Shown here: positions 45,730 through 54,358 of the stretch, piece by piece | How the letters are laid out: each line of letters opens with the position of its first letter | How positions within the stretch are numbered: the stretch's first letter is position 1 | Assembly (NCBI RefSeq): GCF_014750685.1 | Contig: NZ_JAAXGE010000001.1 | Location: 1-64,000 of the forward strand | DNA: 64,000 nt | Reading direction: 5' to 3' | Source: Bacteroides sp. GM023 | Lineage (GTDB): Bacteria > Bacteroidota > Bacteroidia > Bacteroidales > Bacteroidaceae | Notes under the pieces: model-generated | The model's database searches: none | Told to the model about the DNA's origin: nothing | What the model saw: the letters and a program-made list of their open reading frames with translations, nothing else | Program-made: the position numbers and the translations under genes

Positions 45730-46668
45730 ATGTTGAAAGTATTAACATTTATGAAGCAGGTAGCCAACGGGTTACAGGTGGAGGGAAACTTTGGTACTGC
45801 GCACGTCTATCGTAGCAGTCTGAATGCCATCATTGCTTATCGTGGGAAAAGCGATTTATTCTTTAGTGAAGTGACTTCGGAGTGGTTGAAAGGGTTCGAA
45901 GTCCATCTTCGTAATCGTGGGTGTAGTTGGAATACAGTTTCCACCTATATGCGTACCTTCCGTGCTGTTTACAACCGTGCGGTTAATCTTCGGAAAGCCC
46001 CTTATGTTCCGTATCTGTTCCGTTTCGTTTACACCGGTACACGTGCCGATCATAAACGTGCTTTGGCTGATGATGACATGAAGAAGGTCTTTGTTAATTT
46101 ATCTCGGAAGGCGGGAGTATCATTGCCTGTGCGTCAGGCTCAAGAGTTATTCATTCTGATGTTTTTGCTTCGTGGTATGCCGTTTGTCGATCTTGCCTAT
46201 TTGCGCAAGAGTGATTTGCGTGATAATGTGATAACGTATCGTAGGCGTAAAACAGGGTGTTCTTTGTCGGTGACATTAACTCCTGAAGCAATGATTCTGA
46301 TAAAGAAGTACATGAACCGTGACTCTTCTTCGCCTTATTTGTTTTCGTTTTTGAAAAGCCGTGAAGGGACCAAGGAAGCCTATCGTGAATATCAGTTGGC
46401 ATTGCGCAGCTTTAACCAACGATTGATGCTATTGGGAGAATTACTAGGATTGGGAGATAAATTAAGCTCATACACTGCCCGCCACACTTGGGCAACGACG
46501 GCTTATTATTGTGAAATCCATCCGGGTATTATTTCCGAAGCGATGGGACATTCATCTATCACGGTGACTGAGACTTATCTGAAACCTTTTCAGGATAAGA
46601 AAATAGATGAAGCAAATAAACAAGTACTTGATTTTGTGAAACGTACTGTGTCTGTAGTAAGCGTCTGA
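45730..46668 (+). CDS. Tyrosine recombinase of cassette 2 (promoter invertase)
   Basis: 312 residues, near-duplicate of the enzyme at 39469 with all catalytic residues kept (R148, K174, R251, H274, Y283). About twelve substitutions, five of them in the last eight residues. The shared sequence begins about 60 nt upstream of the start codon. It ends 8 nt before its own extended inverted repeat at 46677. Either enzyme might bind both sets of sites because the arms agree, but strand exchange should need matching spacers. Confidence 0.9.
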   Translation: MLKVLTFMKQVANGLQVEGNFGTAHVYRSSLNAIIAYRGKSDLFFSEVTSEWLKGFEVHLRNRGCSWNTVSTYMRTFRAVYNRAVNLRKAPYVPYLFRFVYTGTRADHKRALADDDMKKVFVNLSRKAGVSLPVRQAQELFILMFLLRGMPFVDLAYLRKSDLRDNVITYRRRKTGCSLSVTLTPEAMILIKKYMNRDSSSPYLFSFLKSREGTKEAYREYQLALRSFNQRLMLLGELLGLGDKLSSYTARHTWATTAYYCEIHPGIISEAMGHSSITVTETYLKPFQDKKIDEANKQVLDFVKRTVSVVSV

Positions 46669-46676
46669 AAATTAAA

Positions 46677-46982
46677 CCGTTACTCTGTAGGTAACGGGGA
46701 TAAATTCCGGTGCAAATATGAGCATATTTCTTAAAACAACCAAACTAAATCACACATTTTTTCTAATAAATCACTCAAAAGAGGAACTATACCAAATAAA
46801 ACAGACGGATTCTTTGTATTAGGGCTTTGTTAACTTCTAAATTTTGCAATAGATTTCCTTCCCCTACACTTCTCATCAAAAGCAGGGGTAAAAATGTTTC
46901 ATCGCATATCATACCATTTTTCAGTATTGACTACTCTAAAAGAGCAGGCACAAAGGTTTCCCCGTTACCTACAGAGTAACGG
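46677..46982. repeat. Invertible promoter segment of cassette 2
   Basis: Perfect 24-bp inverted repeats (46677-46700 and 46959-46982) flank 258 bp. The core is CCGTTAC, a 7-bp spacer reading CTACAGA in the right site, and GTAACGG. Arms match cassette 1 while the spacer differs by GA to AG. Internal promoter elements correspond to cassette 1: minus strand TTTG (46744-46741) with CATATTTG (46720-46713), and plus strand TTTG (46813-46816) with TAAATTTTG (46838-46846). The assembly shows the same orientation as cassette 1. Confidence 0.88.
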
Positions 46983-47007
46983 GCTGTCTATTATTGAAAC
47001 TTAGTGT

Positions 47008-47025
47008 TTAATAATATATTATTAA
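47008..47025. repeat. 18-bp perfect palindrome before lipoprotein 2
   Basis: Same palindrome as at 40745-40762, with the whole stretch between right inverted repeat and start codon conserved between cassettes. Confidence 0.6.
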
Positions 47026-47043
47026 TGTAATTTTTAAGTAGTT

Positions 47044-49668
47044 ATGAAAAGAAAATTTGTAAAAGTGATGTTCTTCGGGGCGCTGGCACTTTCTACTGTC
47101 ACCTATGTAGGCTGTAAGGACTACGATGATGACATCGACAATCTGCAAACACAGATTGACGCGAATAAAGCTAGCATTGCCGATTTACAAGCTAAAGTGA
47201 ATGATGGTAAATGGGTGAAGGATGTTGTAAAGATTGAAGGTGGTTTCAGAATAACCTTTAATAATGAAGACTCTTATGACATCGTAAATGGAAAAAATGG
47301 TACTAGTCCTAAAGTTGAAATTAAGGATGGCTATTGGTATATTGATGGTGTAAAGCAAATTGAAGCTACTGGTCCACAGGGTCCTGTTGGCCCTGGTGGT
47401 TCACAAGGTCCTGTTGGTCCTGTTGGTGCTGATGGTAAATCACCCTATATTGGAACCGATGGTTTTTGGTATTTCTATCAACCTAAGCATGAAAATGCTA
47501 TTAAAGAAGGTGATAAAACCGGATGGGTACAAGGTCCTGCTTCAGAAACTAGCATTTATGTAGTGAAGAGCCAAGATAAACCATGTTGGACTTTACATGT
47601 ACGTAATGATAAAGATGAATGGCAGGAAGTTGTATTGCCCACTGCTGATAATTTGACGAGTATCAAAGGTGTGAATATTGAAGACGGACAAATTTCTACT
47701 GACGGAACAAAAGAAGTTAGCCTGTATTATGGTATTGCAAAAGACAAGGTTAAATTCGGTAACCCGGAAATTGAATATCCAAAAGATTATTTATTTACCA
47801 GTAGCGATGCTGTAATCAATACAATGGTAAACCCAGTAGATATTGATATTGAACAGTATACAGTAACATTGGAAGATTCGCATGGAAATACTTGCTTTGT
47901 ACTGTCATCACCCGCAAAGAATATGTCATCTGATCCATTGAAGAATCCCACTACTCGTGCAGAACAATGGAACAAAGGAATTTATAATTTTGCTATTGCT
48001 TTTGCAAATGTTGATGCTGAAACTATCAAAAAAGGTGAGAATGTTGCTTATGCGTTATCTACCAAAAATGCATGGGGAAAAACAATTCTATCTGATTATG
48101 ATGTGAAGATTAAAGCCGAGACTAATAATGCTCCTGATTTAATGGGTACGTCATATGCTACTGCTAAGGATATTGATATTAATGAAGAATGCATATTAGA
48201 TGATCTTGTTCAGAGTGAAAATGTATTTGCTGATGGTAAGAGAAAAGGTTATAGTGAAGAAAATTTAGGGAAAGTCTTTGCTCACTATTATGCAATACCT
48301 AAGGATGCGAAAAATGTAACTCTAAAAGAGGTGGATGGGAAGACAGTTATTATTTCTTCTGAACCACAGACTGTGAAAGTTACTCTTAATTATCTGAAAG
48401 TTGATGGTACTCCTGATAAGAAAGAATTTAGTTTGAACTTTAAAACTCTTGCACAAAGTGTATCTTTGGATATGAATTGGGTTGTTGGTGCGAAGAATGC
48501 TGATTCTAAGGTTGCTTTGCCTAGTGATATTCTGAAATTATTGAAAGATACGAAGTATTCGATAGCTTATGCTTCTACTAAAAAAGTAAAACTTACTAGT
48601 ACTGCTACGGCGGCAGATGGTAATATTGACTTTACTGCCGATGAAGTGAAAGTTAATGGTAAAGCTGTAACTTATAAAAATGGTAGTGTTAAACTTGCCT
48701 TGACAGATAATGACAAGACTGGTGATAAAAAAGTATATTATCTAACTCCAACATTTGATAATGCTTTAGTTACCGCTACATCTCATAAGATTGATTTGGT
48801 CGTTTATCATGAGGGTGGAGATGAAGCTACCGGTACGGATATTGCTAAGATAATTACAGTAAATCTGAACATCACTCAGGATAATAATACTATAAATGTC
48901 TTCAAACCGCTTAAGTCGTTCTTCGATGCTGATTTCAAGAATGCTACTGCTTATGGTACGACAACTGCGGACGTAGAGACTATCTCTTATAATTTGTACA
49001 CTCTCTTTGAAAAAATTGACGACGACGTTAAAGATAATATAGAGTTTACTTTGTACAAGCCTGGAAAAGATGACAAAGGTGAAGAATGGACTGCTAATAC
49101 TGCCGCAGATGCAAAAAAAGGTGATATCTCAGTTGCAAAATCTGAGATAGATAAAGCAAGACTTGTAACTGCTATCTATAAACCGTTTGGTAATGACAAT
49201 CTTACTAAAATAAAGAAGGAATTTAATCTTACTTTTGCTTCGCAAATTGTAGGGCCTAAGACTGAAGTATTTGCTGATAAGAAATATTATCTTTCTATGG
49301 CAAGTCAAACATTTGATATTGATATCAAGAATTTCCAATGGAAAGATTATCTTGGTAAAGAAATTATATTGGATGATAGTAGGATAGCTAGTGCAAAATT
49401 GTCTTTGAGTGATGAGGCTGAGAACTATATTAAATTGAGTGCTAATGAATTCCCAGCAGATACTAAAGAAGAAACAGGAGTTAAAAAAGGCATTGTGAAA
49501 GTATCGTTGATTGTTACTACTACTACTGATATTCAAACAACAACGCCGGGTAGTGAAAGTTATATCATTATAACAGTGAAAGATATCTGGGACAAGATTA
49601 CTACTGCCAAGATTGCTGTTCCTATCAAGAACAAGGCTGACGAAGACGCTGATAATGCTAAAAAATAA
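47044..49668 (+). CDS. Phase-variable BT1927-like surface lipoprotein 2
   Basis: 874 residues. The lipid-anchored N-terminus (Cys24) and coiled-coil head match lipoprotein 1 up to residue 46, after which identity falls sharply. A collagen-like stretch sits at 110-131 (GPQGPVGPGGSQGPVGP). The body keeps related landmarks (VFKPLKSFFDAD against VFKRATAYFDKD; ISYNLYTLF against ISFDLYTLY), so the two are true paralogues with diverged surfaces. Probably an alternative S-layer or surface coat, switched independently of lipoprotein 1; function inferred from the family. Confidence 0.82.
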   Translation: MKRKFVKVMFFGALALSTVTYVGCKDYDDDIDNLQTQIDANKASIADLQAKVNDGKWVKDVVKIEGGFRITFNNEDSYDIVNGKNGTSPKVEIKDGYWYIDGVKQIEATGPQGPVGPGGSQGPVGPVGADGKSPYIGTDGFWYFYQPKHENAIKEGDKTGWVQGPASETSIYVVKSQDKPCWTLHVRNDKDEWQEVVLPTADNLTSIKGVNIEDGQISTDGTKEVSLYYGIAKDKVKFGNPEIEYPKDYLFTSSDAVINTMVNPVDIDIEQYTVTLEDSHGNTCFVLSSPAKNMSSDPLKNPTTRAEQWNKGIYNFAIAFANVDAETIKKGENVAYALSTKNAWGKTILSDYDVKIKAETNNAPDLMGTSYATAKDIDINEECILDDLVQSENVFADGKRKGYSEENLGKVFAHYYAIPKDAKNVTLKEVDGKTVIISSEPQTVKVTLNYLKVDGTPDKKEFSLNFKTLAQSVSLDMNWVVGAKNADSKVALPSDILKLLKDTKYSIAYASTKKVKLTSTATAADGNIDFTADEVKVNGKAVTYKNGSVKLALTDNDKTGDKKVYYLTPTFDNALVTATSHKIDLVVYHEGGDEATGTDIAKIITVNLNITQDNNTINVFKPLKSFFDADFKNATAYGTTTADVETISYNLYTLFEKIDDDVKDNIEFTLYKPGKDDKGEEWTANTAADAKKGDISVAKSEIDKARLVTAIYKPFGNDNLTKIKKEFNLTFASQIVGPKTEVFADKKYYLSMASQTFDIDIKNFQWKDYLGKEIILDDSRIASAKLSLSDEAENYIKLSANEFPADTKEETGVKKGIVKVSLIVTTTTDIQTTTPGSESYIIITVKDIWDKITTAKIAVPIKNKADEDADNAKK

Positions 49669-49773
49669 GCTTTGAAAATCCTTCACTTAATTGTGAAGAT
49701 TATATAGAGGATGATAGATTAATAAATGATGCTTGTGAAAGTGTTCTTTATTATTTGTCTTCCTCTTCGATAG

Positions 49774-49928
49774 GGGATACCTCCCTTATTTCCCACAGGT
49801 ATCCCTTTTCTTTGTCTCAGGTATCTTCTTTATTGCGCTAGAAACAATATGCTAGTCCCTTATTTCCCTATAGATAAGAAGGTATCTTGAGAAAACAAAA
49901 GCTCGGGCTTGTGAAAGTCCGTGCTTTT
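49774..49928. repeat. Cassette 3' repeat, copy 2
   Basis: Second copy of the block at 43595-43749, with the 9-bp hairpin at 49774-49805 and a weaker terminal hairpin at 49897-49928. It marks the right end of the duplicated cassette. Confidence 0.75.
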
Positions 49929-49983
49929 ATTTAATATAACTATATATAAGAGTATGTAATAAATTAATGTCCTGAAAATTTTG

Positions 49984-50003
49984 ACATAGAATTTAATCTA
50001 TGT
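49984..50003. promoter_or_regulatory. Operator-like palindrome before the ABC operon
   Basis: ACATAGA, six A/T bases, TCTATGT, ending 30 nt before the first gene start. The position suits a repressor or activator site; the binding protein is unknown. The rest of 49930-50033 is AT-rich without a clear promoter. Confidence 0.45.
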
Positions 50004-50033
50004 ATTTCTGGATATATATAAAAATAATCGATT

Positions 50034-50993
50034 ATGAAAAGTGTATATTATTATCTTGTAGTGCTGATTATACTTCTTTCAGCATGTCATACCAATAAAT
50101 CGGAATTAGAAACAATCAAAGTTGCACAGTTTGGAGATGTATTTATATATACACCTCTATATTTGGCAAATGCCAAAGGATTCTTCAAGGAGGAAGGCTT
50201 GAAAGTTGATTTGATAAACACTGGAGGGGACGATAAAACTTATGCAGCGGTAATTGGCGGTTCTGCTTTATTTGGTATTGCTGATCCGACTTTTGTTGCC
50301 ATTGCTAAGGAGCAAGGAATAGATGGACGTGTGATAGGAAGTATTGTCAACAGTGTTCCCTTTTGGGCTTTGACAAAAAATCCCGAAGTTCCTCAGATTG
50401 TGAATGCCGCAATGTTAGCACCTTACAGCGTAGCTACATTCTCTGCTCCATCTACAGCATATACAGTTCAAACTGAAATGTTCAAAGAAGCCAATCTGCC
50501 TCTAAATATCAAACAAGGTGCATTTGGAACTTTATTACCAATGCTTGATACTGGTAATGCTGACATTGCTCTTGAATTGGAACCTAATGTTTCAATTGCA
50601 ATAGCCAATGGAGCAAAGGTCGTTTATTCTTTTGCTGATAAATATCCGGACTTTACCTTTACAGGTATCACAACAAGTAAAAAGACTATCGATGAAAAGC
50701 CTGAAATAGTTCAACGTTTTATTAATGCTATTACCAAAGCTGAAAAATTTGCGCATCAGTATCCCGATAGTACTGCTTATTATATGGTAGAGCTATACCC
50801 TGATGTGAACAAGGATATAATAATGCAAGCTATCAAACGTATGGTAGATTCAAACACATTACCTCAGAACGCAGTAATTTCACCGGAAGCTTGGAAGGAG
50901 GCTGTTGCATTACGTCATCGTATGGGTGATTTAAAATCATTGGATAATATAGAAAGTGTATTAGATATGAATTTTGCTGAGAAAGCACGTTAA
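50034..50993 (+). CDS. ABC importer substrate-binding lipoprotein (NMT1/THI5-like)
   Basis: 319 residues with a lipobox (LLSAC, Cys18). The fold is that of SsuA/TauA/ThiY-type solute receptors: VAQFGDVFIYTPLYLANAKGFFKEEGL, GGSALFGIADPTF and VPFWAL. These bind sulfonates, nitrate, pyrimidine precursors or similar small solutes; ligand not determinable. First gene of a four-gene operon with a second receptor-like protein, an ATPase and a permease. Confidence 0.85.
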   Translation: MKSVYYYLVVLIILLSACHTNKSELETIKVAQFGDVFIYTPLYLANAKGFFKEEGLKVDLINTGGDDKTYAAVIGGSALFGIADPTFVAIAKEQGIDGRVIGSIVNSVPFWALTKNPEVPQIVNAAMLAPYSVATFSAPSTAYTVQTEMFKEANLPLNIKQGAFGTLLPMLDTGNADIALELEPNVSIAIANGAKVVYSFADKYPDFTFTGITTSKKTIDEKPEIVQRFINAITKAEKFAHQYPDSTAYYMVELYPDVNKDIIMQAIKRMVDSNTLPQNAVISPEAWKEAVALRHRMGDLKSLDNIESVLDMNFAEKAR

Positions 50994-51009
50994 CAAAAAA
51001 CTATTGAAT

Positions 51010-52356
51010 ATGAAAATCACATTTATGTTAGCCGCGAAAACATATATGTATCTCCCTCTTTTTCTGGCAAAAGAAAAAGGTATTTTTAAATCTGTATTTG
51101 AAGCAAAAAGAATAAAGGAGGAAATAGAGTTTCACGTTTGTGATGGCGATGACGACGCTATTGACAGTATGTTGGATTTTAACAGGAATGCGCGTAAATG
51201 TAAATTAGACGAAATAGCGATTGCAATTTCAGATCCGACCTCAATATTGCGGCAACATAAAAGTTTTGATAATAAAACAGATATAAAAGTTATAGGCAAA
51301 TTGATAAACAAATTGCCTTTTTGGGTTATTTGTCCCTATAATGAGGAATTAGATAATAATTCACATAATGGATTTATGGATATTAAGGAATTAAAAGCTA
51401 AACGCCTTTATACACCTAATAGTTCATACATTACTGCTAACTCTTGCTGTTCTCAACTAGTAAAAAAAAATAATTATAGAATTAAGCAAGTTGATTTTTC
51501 CGAAGAAATACAGAAATGCATTGATGATCCCGAATCTATAGCCCTCACGGGCGATTTAAATTTAATGGCAAGAAAGTATATTGAAAATAAAATTTGTATT
51601 TATAGCCATATGGCAAATAATAATGATGAAAGTATAGCTACAACTATTGTAACCAGTAGATTCATATGTAAGCAGTACGAGGATATACTTGCACTTGTCT
51701 TAGAAGCTATTCAAAAAGCTATTTTTATTATATATTCATCTCCTGAAATAGCCACAGAAGTATGTTATAAAATCAGTGATGATATTGATAATTATAGAAT
51801 GCCTGATGCTCAAAAGGAAAAAACAGAAATCATTATATCAATTATTAACAGCGATCATCTGTATCCGATGACTACTGATATCTCATTTTCTGACTGGAAA
51901 AAGACTGTCAATTATTACCTTTCACATGGGATAAATATATTTGAGCATATGAGAGATCGCAATTCACCAACCAGACCTAATGAGAATGAACCATATGTTG
52001 CAAGTATATATCAAAAAATGTTCTTTAAAAATCCTGCACACACTGCAGAAAGAAAGATTGTTGAGGATTTTGGAGTAGATTGCAATACTTTCGACAAAGA
52101 AATACCATATCATTTGATAAGAAAAATGAAAAATAAGATTTTGTTTTTCATGAGAAGAGATTTTTGGTATATCCTGTGCGTTATTTTATTTGTATGCGTT
52201 GTAGGTTATGTGGTATACCAGACTTTTTATAACAATAATCATGACTACATATCGAATGTTGGTTTGATATTTGGTGTATTATCCTTAATATGGGGTATCT
52301 TAACTAGTCTGGGGGTATTCCCTAAGTTGAAAAAAACGAGTAATTATGATGATTGA
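51010..52356 (+). CDS. Receptor-like protein without signal, with C-terminal membrane hairpin
   Basis: 448 residues from ATG 51010, 16 nt after the previous stop (a TTG at 50974 is possible but less likely). Residues 1-310 are a diverged copy of the receptor upstream: TYMYLPLFLAKEKGIF, IAISDPTSIL, IGKLINKLPFWVI and FSDWKKTVNYYL align with counterparts there. There is no signal peptide or lipobox. Two hydrophobic helices close the protein (YILCVILFVCVVGYVVY and YISNVGLIFGVLSLIWGIL), so the receptor-like part is probably in the cytoplasm. I do not recognise this architecture. Confidence 0.75.
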   Translation: MKITFMLAAKTYMYLPLFLAKEKGIFKSVFEAKRIKEEIEFHVCDGDDDAIDSMLDFNRNARKCKLDEIAIAISDPTSILRQHKSFDNKTDIKVIGKLINKLPFWVICPYNEELDNNSHNGFMDIKELKAKRLYTPNSSYITANSCCSQLVKKNNYRIKQVDFSEEIQKCIDDPESIALTGDLNLMARKYIENKICIYSHMANNNDESIATTIVTSRFICKQYEDILALVLEAIQKAIFIIYSSPEIATEVCYKISDDIDNYRMPDAQKEKTEIIISIINSDHLYPMTTDISFSDWKKTVNYYLSHGINIFEHMRDRNSPTRPNENEPYVASIYQKMFFKNPAHTAERKIVEDFGVDCNTFDKEIPYHLIRKMKNKILFFMRRDFWYILCVILFVCVVGYVVYQTFYNNNHDYISNVGLIFGVLSLIWGILTSLGVFPKLKKTSNYDD

Positions 52357-53077
52357 ATTACAAGATGTTGGCTTTGCCTATAATAACAAACATTTACTAT
52401 TCTCTAACTTGAATCTCCATATTGATAGAGGAGATATTGTATCTATTGTCGGTAATAGTGGCTGTGGAAAAACTACATTGCTGAATCTTATTGCTGGAGT
52501 TTTGTTACCTTCTAAAGGAGAAATTAGGATGTCGGATAAAAATATAGCCTATTTGATGCAGGATGTCACTCTATTGCCTTATAGAACAGCATGGGAAAAC
52601 ACCTTTCTGGCTTGTGAACTGAGGGGAATGGCTGTTGACAGAAAACGGAAGCAGGCCGCTAAAGAAACATTAGACTTATTCAATATAGAAACAGAAGCTT
52701 TAGACAAGTTTCCAAAAGAGCTCTCTGGAGGAATGAGACAACGGATTGGATTGTTACAAACTCTGCTTACTGACGCTTCTTTATTTTTGCTTGACGAACC
52801 TTTTAACGCCATTGATATTAATGCACTGAACAGTATTAAGTTATATATATGGGAATACCTCATCAGGAGTGATAAAACAATGATTTTTATTACCCATAAC
52901 ATTGATCAGGCATTGCTTTTAAGCAACCGGATTCTAATAATGAGAAGCTCAACTGAGCTATTAGAAATAAAGCCCGTTAAAGAATATTGCGCACTTTCCC
53001 CTGACGAAAGAGTAGATACAGACGAATATAAAAGACTTTTTTTTGAAATCGTTGAGAAATTGAAATATGAGAAATAA
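52346..53077 (+). CDS. ABC transporter ATP-binding protein (SsuB/TauB type)
   Basis: 243 residues. Walker A GNSGCGKTT (36-44), Q-loop YLMQDVTLLPYR, signature LSGGMRQRIG, Walker B LFLLDEPFNAID and H-loop FITHNIDQA. It powers the importer formed with the permease at 53067. It overlaps both neighbours by 11 nt. ATG 52346 or 52349 are equivalent starts. Confidence 0.93.
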   Translation: MMIELQDVGFAYNNKHLLFSNLNLHIDRGDIVSIVGNSGCGKTTLLNLIAGVLLPSKGEIRMSDKNIAYLMQDVTLLPYRTAWENTFLACELRGMAVDRKRKQAAKETLDLFNIETEALDKFPKELSGGMRQRIGLLQTLLTDASLFLLDEPFNAIDINALNSIKLYIWEYLIRSDKTMIFITHNIDQALLLSNRILIMRSSTELLEIKPVKEYCALSPDERVDTDEYKRLFFEIVEKLKYEK

Positions 53078-53834
53078 AATATTACAATGGCTACCATTAG
53101 CTGTTTTACTGATTGCTTGGGAAGCATGTGCTCATTTCCGATCAGGTTTTTCAACTATGTTTTCTTCCCCTGTGAAAATAATAACATTGTTATATGAAAA
53201 GACTGTATCTGGTGACCTGCCATATCATACGTTCATAACTGCTTATGAAGCATTTGCCGGATTATTGTTGGGGCTATTCATTGGATGTGTTATAGGTTTC
53301 ATTTTGGTCTATTTCCCAAAATGTTCAAAAATATCTCATCCATATATAATTGCACTTAGCTCGATTCCTACATTCGCATTGGCTCCTCTAATGATTATCT
53401 GGTTTGGAACTGGACTGCAAATGAAAATTATATTGGCGTTCCTCTCTACCGTCTTTATTACTGCTTTTCAAACCTACGAAGGAGCAAGCAAAATTTCTGA
53501 AAGTGACGATACTTTTTTCAGAATTAATCATGCGACCAATAAACAACGCTTTTGGATGCTCTCATTTCCAGCCTCATTGGATTGGGTTATTCAATCACTC
53601 AAACTGAATGCCGGCTTCTGTATATTGGGAGCATTCATAGGTGAATTTATTGCCTCTGAAGCAGGTTTAGGATATATCATTCTAAAAGCAAGTGGTTTAT
53701 ATGACACTACCTATGTCTTTGTTTCCATTATATGTATTATTCTACTTTCTATGTTTTTTAATTTACTGGCTGTGTTTGTGAATAAATATAAATTAAGGAT
53801 AATTCGTTTCGCTGCAATGAAATACGGCAAATAA
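53067..53834 (+). CDS. ABC transporter permease (SsuC/TauC type)
   Basis: 255 residues with about six membrane helices (LPLAVLLIAWEACAHF, AFAGLLLGLFIGCVIGFIL and later ones). The cytoplasmic EAA-type loop lies around FFRINHATNKQRFWMLSFPASLDWVIQSLK. Last gene of the importer operon, overlapping the ATPase gene by 11 nt. The next gene is convergent, only 20 nt away. Confidence 0.9.
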   Translation: MRNKILQWLPLAVLLIAWEACAHFRSGFSTMFSSPVKIITLLYEKTVSGDLPYHTFITAYEAFAGLLLGLFIGCVIGFILVYFPKCSKISHPYIIALSSIPTFALAPLMIIWFGTGLQMKIILAFLSTVFITAFQTYEGASKISESDDTFFRINHATNKQRFWMLSFPASLDWVIQSLKLNAGFCILGAFIGEFIASEAGLGYIILKASGLYDTTYVFVSIICIILLSMFFNLLAVFVNKYKLRIIRFAAMKYGK

Positions 53835-53854
53835 AATAATTCTGCATACGATTT

Positions 53855-54358
53855 TTATTTATCCGGTTGTAATTGCTGAAAGTTCTCATCATATAATCCA
53901 ATAAGTAAACTTTGTCCTTTATCATCCACTTTTAGCCCACCATACATGGCATCCTGATAAAGAGTATCCTGTCCCTCTTCAAAGAAGAAGGATTCGGCGC
54001 CGAGAAATATCCGCCCATTTACTATTTTGTATTTGATAGCTATCTCATTATCACTCAAAGGTGTTAGAGTATTCTGTAATCGTATAAGTTGACCTACCTG
54101 ATTGCTGTCCGTTTGGAGAATAGCATAACCGCGTGTGGCAGTCTGCTCATCTATAAAGTCTGACGAAGATGAGTTTATTTCGTAGTTGAGTCTCATGTAG
54201 TCCCCTTGCATGAGAGAACGAGGGTCAACGGGAGCTAAGTGTAATAACACTAACTGCCCATCCTTCAAAGTCTGTTCTTTCTTGAAAACAGACCAGTTGA
54301 AGTATCCCAGTAACAATATAAGATTTACAATAATCAATATCCGGCTATATTTTTTCAT
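53855..54358 (-). CDS. GDYXXLXY-domain protein
   Basis: 167 residues with one N-terminal membrane helix (ILIIVNLILLLGYFNWSVF). The diagnostic motif is QGDYMRLNYEI. Family function is not established; it regularly accompanies DUF4401 and DUF2157 membrane proteins, as here. It overlaps the DUF4401-like gene by 14 nt. Confidence 0.85.
   Translation of the reverse strand: MKKYSRILIIVNLILLLGYFNWSVFKKEQTLKDGQLVLLHLAPVDPRSLMQGDYMRLNYEINSSSSDFIDEQTATRGYAILQTDSNQVGQLIRLQNTLTPLSDNEIAIKYKIVNGRIFLGAESFFFEEGQDTLYQDAMYGGLKVDDKGQSLLIGLYDENFQQLQPDK

Noticed and set aside
39469..46668. The two tyrosine recombinases as integrases of a mobile element
   Set aside because: No tRNA target, relaxase or transfer genes. 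Each gene lies immediately beside a perfect inverted repeat around a promoter, which is invertase context.
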